Assembly (NCBI GenBank): GCA_021833045.1
Contig: JAKBGP010000067.1
Coordinates: 1 to 9,953, forward strand
From: Thermoplasmata archaeon
GTDB lineage: Archaea; Thermoplasmatota; Thermoplasmata; Thermoplasmatales; Thermoplasmataceae
Length of the DNA stretch: 9,953 nucleotides
Reading direction: 5' to 3'
The notes beneath the pieces were generated by a model. The model was not told the origin of the DNA. It searched no databases and saw nothing but the letters and a program-made list of their open reading frames with translations. Positions 5,749-9,953 of this stretch are shown here, piece by piece. Every line of letters starts with the position of its first letter. The stretch's first letter is position 1. A program made the translations under genes and the position numbers.

Positions 5749-6504
5749 GTGAAATCACTTATCGCATATCCTGGCGGGAAGTATTACATGCTTCCAGATA
5801 TCCTTGAAATCATTAATGGCTCGAAAAAAACAGCTCTTGTGGACGTATTCGGTGGGTCTGGAAAAGTGCTGATGAATACAGATGCAAGGGTAAAGATATA
5901 CAATGATCTGAATACAGATCTTGTCAGTTTCTTTGAGCAAGTGAGGAACAACAGGGATACCGTGATTGAGAAACTGGATTATGTATTGAATTCCAGGGAA
6001 CTGTTTTCAAGATATAAAGAGAGGAGTGATGATCCTGCTGAAAATGCATTCCGGTATTTTTACAGGAACATGCTCTCATTCAACGGCCAGGGCAGTTCAT
6101 ATTCGTATTCAACCAAGAAAAATAAATCATTGAAGCTCCTGAAAGCAGAAGAGACGATAAACTCACTTTATGATGAAATAAAACTCTGGACAATAGAGAG
6201 ACTTGATTTCAGGGATTTAATAAAAAGATATGATTCCGAGGGGACTTTCTTCTATTTTGATCCTCCTTACCACAATATCAGGGGATTATACGACTATGAG
6301 ATGGAAGACAGTGATTTCATTGACTTGAAGGAAATCCTTGACAGTATCGGAGGAAAGTATCTGTTAAACATAAATGAGGATGAATTCATCAAGAAGATCT
6401 TTGGAAAGCCTAACTTGAAGAAGGAATACATGAATTACGGAATAAATGGCAGATTGAGAGAAAAAACGAAGAGGGTTGAATTATTTTATTATAAACCATG
6501 TTGA
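5749..6504 (+). CDS. D12-class (Dam-like) N6-adenine DNA methyltransferase
   Basis: A 251-aa enzyme that would transfer a methyl group from S-adenosylmethionine to adenine N6 in a short DNA site. Motifs are in family order: YPGGK at 7-11 (motif X), VDVFGGSGKV at 31-40 (motif I, cofactor), YNDLN at 51-55, and FYFDPPY at 168-174 (catalytic DPPY). Length is near the usual 260-280. The start is GTG at 5749, with the conserved YPGGK seven residues in. No ATG exists in frame back to the upstream stop at 5692. No clear TATA box sits at the expected distance. No restriction nuclease gene adjoins it, so it is an orphan, and it is separated from the SPPY methyltransferase by about 800 bases of small genes. 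It may protect DNA or regulate expression, and target sequence is unknown. Confidence 0.9.
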   Translation: MKSLIAYPGGKYYMLPDILEIINGSKKTALVDVFGGSGKVLMNTDARVKIYNDLNTDLVSFFEQVRNNRDTVIEKLDYVLNSRELFSRYKERSDDPAENAFRYFYRNMLSFNGQGSSYSYSTKKNKSLKLLKAEETINSLYDEIKLWTIERLDFRDLIKRYDSEGTFFYFDPPYHNIRGLYDYEMEDSDFIDLKEILDSIGGKYLLNINEDEFIKKIFGKPNLKKEYMNYGINGRLREKTKRVELFYYKPC

Positions 6505-6521
6505 ATTTATATACAATTTTC

Positions 6522-6531
6522 TTTAAATATT
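6522..6531 (+). promoter_or_regulatory. TATA box of the 192-aa membrane protein
   Basis: TTTAAATATT, centred about 31 bases before the ATG at 6557. A second TATA-like run, TTTATATAC, lies at 6506-6514, just after the methyltransferase stop. Confidence 0.5.
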
Positions 6532-6556
6532 TGCTTACAATGTTTTACATAATCAC

Positions 6557-7135
6557 ATGATTGAAATGTCATTTGGCCGTAAGGTTTTGTTTTATCTTTC
6601 GAATATGCTTCCAACTTTTGTAGCGATAGCGTTAATATATGATTTCCCTTTCGAATTTTCTACACTTAATCAGCAAACACTATTCATTATCAGTTTAATA
6701 CCAATCGGGGCTTCTTTTCTTGGATTTATTTTATGGATAAAATATTTAAAGAATGTTGACCGGGATAAGAATTCTGATGCAAAAAGAATAAAGGAAACTA
6801 CTGAAGTATCAAGCACTGTATCAAACTACATTATAGCCTATGCTGTGTCTGTGGTATCAGTGTCGGTAGTTGGTGGATTTAAAGGAGTGCTGCTGTTGAT
6901 TGTACTTGTTGCGGTATTCGGCATATATGCATTCAGTTGGAATGTTATGCTCTTCAATCCATTCCTGATGCTTTTGGGATATAGGGTATACTGGGTGGAG
7001 CTTGAAGACGGAATCGGGAGCTCTGGATATGTTATAATGAGGATAAGTGGTGGTCCAGTAAGAAACTTGAAGGGAAATGAGTTTACCATGACAAAAATGG
7101 ATAATTATTTTTATTATCTGCATAACGACAATTAG
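6557..7135 (+). CDS. Four-helix membrane protein, 192 aa
   Basis: Predicted membrane helices at about 10-28, 41-62, 89-106 and 108-127, with a charged loop between the second and third (DRDKNSDAKRIKETTE) and a soluble C-terminal tail of about 50 residues. After the last helix comes NPFLMLLGYRVYWVELEDG (134-152). NP-x-L-x-L-x-GY-x-x-Y-x-VE followed by a small beta-rich tail is a pattern I recall from uncharacterised bacterial and archaeal membrane proteins, but I cannot name the family. The start at 6557 suits the TATA box; MSF at 6566 is an alternative. The stop overlaps the end of the opposing broken frame (TTAG at 7132-7135), so the two operons converge with no spacer. Role unknown. Confidence 0.75.
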   Translation: MIEMSFGRKVLFYLSNMLPTFVAIALIYDFPFEFSTLNQQTLFIISLIPIGASFLGFILWIKYLKNVDRDKNSDAKRIKETTEVSSTVSNYIIAYAVSVVSVSVVGGFKGVLLLIVLVAVFGIYAFSWNVMLFNPFLMLLGYRVYWVELEDGIGSSGYVIMRISGGPVRNLKGNEFTMTKMDNYFYYLHNDN

Positions 7136-7389
7136 ACATTTGTGGCCGATTCCACATTAATGAGCCTCTTATCTGAGATACGTAAACCTAATTTTTTAGA
7201 GATGTATGCTAAGATCAAACCTGCATTTTCCTCGCTGCAAATTATCATGTTTTTTTCGTTCAGTGTAAAAATGTTGTTATTAACACCAGCATCTGGGGTA
7301 AAGATAGTAGCTACGGATTTGAACGCATCTTTGAATTAATTCTGTACTCCCTCATCTGGTGATATTGAACTAATCCAATACTTTGGCAT
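7132..7389 (-). pseudogene. 86-codon frame broken by one in-frame TAA
   Basis: Starting ATG at 7389, the minus strand reads MPKYWISSISPDEGVQN, then TAA at codon 18, then 67 further codons in the same frame to the stop at 7132. The second part (FKDAFKSVATIFTPDAG through NVESATNV) has ordinary protein composition, including NEKNMIICSEENAGLILAYI and SKKLGLRISDKR. This suggests a real protein, recently interrupted, rather than chance. The N-terminus MPKYWI recalls the start of EVE-domain proteins, which is a weak hint only. It lies 35 bases after the 194-aa gene and would be the last gene of the right operon. Internal Met at codon 48 could give a shortened product. TAA is not a known pyrrolysine or selenocysteine codon in archaea, so mutation is the simplest reading. 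Confidence 0.55.
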
Positions 7390-7401
7390 ACCAATTTAAA
7401 A

Positions 7402-7415
7402 AAATAAATTTATTT
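7402..7415. repeat. 14-base AT palindrome
   Basis: AAATAAATTTATTT is its own reverse complement. It lies between the 194-aa stop and the broken frame, and may act as a TATA-like element or weak operator. AT-rich palindromes of this size can arise by chance. Confidence 0.3.
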
Positions 7416-7424
7416 CGGTGACTG

Positions 7425-8009
7425 CTAAGTTTTCAATTCTATCGAATTACTTCCTAAACCTTCCAATCCATCTATTATGATGGCCGGTTTGGTTACCTTA
7501 GATGTTTTTCCTGATTTCTTAATAACTTCTGACACCACATTTATTTGTACGTCTACACCGTAATAATTTCTTGATAATTTCAGAAAGTACATCTCTTGAT
7601 CTGCCAATTCTAATGCACTCTTGTTTATGTTTATGACATTCCCTAAGTCCTGATCGTCATATCTAATTATATGGATGTCGTTTTCATTGCTGGCTAAAAA
7701 TGTTATAGTTGCCCCTTTAAAATTTTTCAACTCATCCCTTCCTTTAGGAATACATAATTTAAATGGTATTTGGTAGGATGATTTACTGTTAGTGTCAACT
7801 TTTTTTGCCTTAATCGAGATATCCCTGCACCCAACTTCTTGTAATTCCCTACCGGTAAAAATATAAAATTTAATAGATCTATGCCAATTTTCTGGAATTA
7901 TATACTTTAAATGTGAAAAATTTTTTAAAAAATCTTGAAGTAGTTCAATAACCAGAAAATAGAGTGCTAGAATGTCTCCCGTTATTTCAAGCAAGAACAG
8001 AATGGTCAT
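7425..8009 (-). CDS. Unrecognised 194-aa protein with hydrophobic N-terminus
   Basis: I do not recognise this protein. Residues 1-25 (TILFLLEITGDILALYFLVIEL) are strongly hydrophobic but contain E8 and D12. They may be a membrane anchor or an amphipathic docking helix, and no signal-peptidase site is evident. The remaining 165 residues look like alternating beta-strands (IKFYIFTGREL, GATITFLASN, DIHIIRYDD, VDVQINVVSEV), a likely compact beta-rich domain. C-terminal PAIIIDGLEGLG is notable but matches no known motif. Start at 8009 has a Shine-Dalgarno-like AAGGAA at 8015-8020. It overlaps the end of the 208-aa gene by 23 bases, so the two are co-translated. Possibly the membrane-linked member of the operon. 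Confidence 0.75.
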   Translation of the reverse strand: MTILFLLEITGDILALYFLVIELLQDFLKNFSHLKYIIPENWHRSIKFYIFTGRELQEVGCRDISIKAKKVDTNSKSSYQIPFKLCIPKGRDELKNFKGATITFLASNENDIHIIRYDDQDLGNVININKSALELADQEMYFLKLSRNYYGVDVQINVVSEVIKKSGKTSKVTKPAIIIDGLEGLGSNSIELKT

Positions 8010-8613
8010 TTTGTTTCCTTTTTTTATTGTCTCTTAAAATTAATCTGTACCCTAACTTGTTGTATTGTTCCATTATGAGTCTAAATAAGTGTTCTCTGTC
8101 TTCTTTCCGGTTATTTTGAAGTTCAACCGTTTCCCCATAATAAAAAATGAAATCCGTGTTACTATCTTTTGGTGTAATTATCAAACGTGTGTGCATTATT
8201 GGGTCTGGTATTCCATTGGGCCATTGATATTTTTGTTTAAAAAATTCTTCAATTTTGTCTAACCTTTCTTCTGGTTCATTATATTTTTCTTTAATTTCTT
8301 CCAGTGTATCATAGTCTTCATCATTCTCAAATTTGAAATCCCAGTCCTCATTTAACACTGTCTTTAAAACCGGATACATAATTGACCATGAGACTTCGAT
8401 TATTTTGTGTGGCACATGAAAATTCTTTTCCATCTTTTCTAATTCATCATATGGAATGAAAAGTAATTTTGTTTCATTGATTTTAATTGGTTTGTATTTT
8501 TCCTTTTCATCACTTGAGATATCACCCTTAACACTTACCATTATGTATTGGGTATTATCTATATTCCCCGCAACCATCTTTTCATCTCGGTACATTATAC
8601 AACGTTTACTCAC
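7987..8613 (-). CDS. Unrecognised acidic 208-aa protein
   Basis: No family recognised. The start shown is GTG at 8613; an ATG at 8595, six codons in (MYRDEKMVAG), is equally possible because neither has a good Shine-Dalgarno. An N-terminal beta-rich part (TQYIMVSVKGD, KLLFIPYDELEKME) leads into a strongly acidic stretch at about 88-126, where 17 of roughly 39 residues are Asp or Glu, probably helical. The C-terminal part has strands (RLIITPKD, DFIFYYGETVEL) and a basic tail (RDNKKRKQND). It lies 27 bases after the 323-aa gene and overlaps the 194-aa gene by 23 bases, so it is the middle gene of a tight operon. The acidic segment might contact basic protein surfaces or mimic DNA (inference only). 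Confidence 0.78.
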   Translation of the reverse strand: MSKRCIMYRDEKMVAGNIDNTQYIMVSVKGDISSDEKEKYKPIKINETKLLFIPYDELEKMEKNFHVPHKIIEVSWSIMYPVLKTVLNEDWDFKFENDEDYDTLEEIKEKYNEPEERLDKIEEFFKQKYQWPNGIPDPIMHTRLIITPKDSNTDFIFYYGETVELQNNRKEDREHLFRLIMEQYNKLGYRLILRDNKKRKQNDHSVLA

Positions 8614-8640
8614 TTATTTACTTTTTCCATCTTTCCTGTT

Positions 8641-9612
8641 CTACGGACTTTGCCCCCCAGATTGATTTCCCTGAAAAAGTTTGCCAGCTTCCTGCAATTG
8701 AGAATTCACAAATTTCACTCTTTCGGTCGCCCAGTTTATATCATTTTTGTATTCGCCTACAAGTTTGTAGATCACGTCAACCGCTATATTCATTTTTAAA
8801 ATCTCCTTTAAAGTCTCCTTATCAAGGTTTGGGTTGGATTGAATTTGTTTATTAACTATCCCACTCCTGAGATATACAAATCTGGAAACAGTGATCATGG
8901 GGGTACCCTTATCCTCTACAAATATACCTATTTCCAAGTGGGTTCCTAAATTTGTTTCTTCAACCTCAAATTTCAACCCATTTAAAGGATATCCACCGCC
9001 TATCCTATACTTGAAATCAAAAGAATCTGATATTTGATTTCCGCCTAATTCTTTCTGTGATCTTGCCTTAAGAGATCTGTCCTCGGTCCTATCTTCGCTT
9101 ATACGTCTTAATTTTAAATCGAGAAAAGTGTTGTGATTATTAGTGGCCCAGCATACCCATAAAAGGAAATCATCGATGGGGATTCCTAAGTTCATAAATA
9201 AGTTGGTAGTCATATTTTGCTTTATGCCAAGGTAGTTCAAAACACTGTTTTGCTTACCTTTTTTACATATTATTATGGCAAATTTGTCTAACTGAAACAA
9301 AAAAAAATTTAATTCCGATTTTCTCTTATCATTTAGATAAAGTTCTTTGGCTTCATCTTTCTTCTCTTTTGATGCATCTGGAATCAATCTGTTCACAGTA
9401 TATTCAGCTAGTTCATTTATATCATCTGGTGTAAGTTTTTTTCTTATAAAAAAGTCGAATAGAGTGATACTTTCTTCGATTTCCACCTTTCTACTTATAC
9501 TGTTTTTCCCATCAATAGGTATTGGGATTTCACTCTCTGACACTACCATTTTTTCATTATTCAGTTTGTCAAACTCAATCTTTCCTTCATATTTCAATAC
9601 TTCATAATTCAT
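8641..9612 (-). CDS. Unrecognised 323-aa protein, first of the right operon
   Basis: No family recognised. The start at 9612 is fixed by a strong Shine-Dalgarno, AGAGGTGA, five bases upstream. Residues 1-50 look beta-rich, 50-130 are mostly helical and charged (SKEKKDEAKELYLNDKRK), and 145-160 contain IDDFLLWVCWATNNHN, an unusual Trp/Cys pair. The stretch from about 195 to 260 looks like a beta-sheet core (FDFKYRIGGGYPL, LKFEVEETN, LEIGIFVEDKG), followed by helices and a low-complexity tail ending GNQSGGQSP. I see no Walker, nuclease or methyltransferase motif. The upstream neighbour is a SWIM-like/zinc-ribbon protein 50 bases away, and the next gene follows after 27 bases. Probably a structural or binding component of a multi-protein system with the two genes that follow (inference). 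Confidence 0.82.
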   Translation of the reverse strand: MNYEVLKYEGKIEFDKLNNEKMVVSESEIPIPIDGKNSISRKVEIEESITLFDFFIRKKLTPDDINELAEYTVNRLIPDASKEKKDEAKELYLNDKRKSELNFFLFQLDKFAIIICKKGKQNSVLNYLGIKQNMTTNLFMNLGIPIDDFLLWVCWATNNHNTFLDLKLRRISEDRTEDRSLKARSQKELGGNQISDSFDFKYRIGGGYPLNGLKFEVEETNLGTHLEIGIFVEDKGTPMITVSRFVYLRSGIVNKQIQSNPNLDKETLKEILKMNIAVDVIYKLVGEYKNDINWATERVKFVNSQLQEAGKLFQGNQSGGQSP

Positions 9613-9616
9613 CTTT

Positions 9617-9624
9617 TCACCTCT
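9617..9624 (-). promoter_or_regulatory. Shine-Dalgarno of the 323-aa gene
   Basis: Minus-strand AGAGGTGA, five bases before the ATG at 9612. It is the strongest ribosome binding site in the window, and it indicates an internal operon position behind the zinc-ribbon gene. Confidence 0.7.
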
Positions 9625-9662
9625 TTTTTATTCCTCCATCATTCCCTCTTCTTTATTCAGCA

Positions 9663-9953
9663 TCACTCCAGCCTCACTCCACAGTGTTTGCAAAATATTG
9701 CATCTGAATCGTTGCTTTCATGGCAATTCACGCAAACTTTTGCCTTTTCCTTGTAGTGCATCATCATCTTCTGGACATGCGGATATGTCCATGCTGCCTT
9801 GACGTGCCAGCAGTCGTATGAATCGTCATGTTCGCACCACAGCCTGAATTCCCCATTTCCGTTCCTCTTCACATAGATGTTGAATATCCTTGATGGTTTT
9901 CCCGGCTTCACTTCCTCGACTGTGATGTGGTCATCCATCACATTGATATGGAA
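9663..9953 (-). CDS. SWIM-like and zinc-ribbon protein, 5' end outside window
   Basis: The last 96 codons of a protein that reads open to the right edge (FHIN before a GTG-ATG pair at 9941-9936), so the true start is probably outside. A strand region, IFNIYVKRNGNGEFRLW, leads into CEHDDSYDCWHV, a C-x-H-x5-C-x-H arrangement like the SWIM zinc finger (normally C-x-C-xn-C-x-H) with His for the second Cys. A C-terminal zinc ribbon follows: CVNC, ten residues, then CKHC and GVRLE. This combination suggests a small DNA- or protein-binding factor. Its last codons are nearly identical to the remnant at 2015-2077. The stop is 50 bases before the 323-aa start. An alternative short start at 9941 or 9938 would give about 92 residues. 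Confidence 0.78.
   Translation of the reverse strand, partial: FHINVMDDHITVEEVKPGKPSRIFNIYVKRNGNGEFRLWCEHDDSYDCWHVKAAWTYPHVQKMMMHYKEKAKVCVNCHESNDSDAIFCKHCGVRLE
9670..9698 (-). repeat. 29-base repeat, copy 2 (zinc-ribbon gene end)
   Basis: Partner of 2022-2050, differing at two positions, both third-base or conservative changes within the CK-x-CG codons. Here it is part of an intact gene. Confidence 0.8.

Noticed and set aside
5577..5807. 76-codon plus-strand frame
   Set aside because: It is antisense to the ribbon-helix-helix gene and runs into the methyltransferase in another frame.
7142..7339. 65-codon plus-strand frame
   Set aside because: The opposite strand reads a better protein-like frame, broken only by one TAA, at the end of an operon.
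9628..9663. 11-codon ORF starting in TGATG at the zinc-ribbon stop
   Set aside because: It is too short to support, and the strong Shine-Dalgarno downstream belongs to the 323-aa gene.
1..9953. CRISPR array, tRNA, rRNA or complete insertion sequence
   Set aside because: I saw no regularly spaced repeats, no cloverleaf or rRNA-like stretch, and no transposase with terminal inverted repeats.

Overview
This AT-rich window looks archaeal, most likely from a Thermoplasmatales-type genome. Several genes have a TATA-like box (TTTAAATAT, ATATATAC and similar) about 25-30 bases before the start codon, as in archaeal leaderless mRNAs. Genes inside operons instead carry Shine-Dalgarno motifs such as AGAGGTGA. 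Arg is mostly AGG/AGA and Ile often ATA. Small zinc-ribbon proteins and a NurA-like nuclease fit as well. The taxon is an inference, as there is no rRNA or tRNA in the window.

Layout. (1) Positions 1-2208, minus strand: an operon of a small protein (60 aa), an unrecognised 331-aa two-part protein, and a NurA-like nuclease running off the left edge. The junction between the first two carries the degraded 3' end of a zinc-ribbon gene. (2) 2291-2686, minus: a small membrane protein. (3) 2715-2915, plus: a C-terminal fragment of a tyrosine recombinase. (4) 2971-4946, plus: a two-gene restriction-modification operon, an MvaI/BcnI-family endonuclease overlapping an SPPY-type DNA methyltransferase by four bases. 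(5) 4947-5656: a regulatory-looking inverted repeat, a doubtful small ORF, a 67-aa zinc-binding protein and a 51-aa ribbon-helix-helix-like protein. (6) 5749-6504, plus: an orphan D12-class (Dam-like) adenine methyltransferase, divergent from the ribbon-helix-helix gene. (7) 6557-7135, plus: a four-helix membrane protein. (8) 9953-7132, minus: the end of a SWIM-like/zinc-ribbon protein, then three unrecognised proteins (323, 208 and 194 aa) and an 86-codon reading frame broken by one in-frame TAA.

Taken together this reads as an archaeal accessory or defence island: a restriction-modification pair, an extra methyltransferase, a recombinase remnant, a NurA-type nuclease module and a second operon of unknown proteins. 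The two best candidates for something undescribed are the NurA-linked operon at the left, whose expected HerA-like ATPase partner would lie outside the window, and the 323/208/194 operon at the right. Both operons follow the same 29-base zinc-ribbon gene end, which in both places supplies a Shine-Dalgarno-like GGAGTGAGG. No function is proven for either operon from sequence alone.
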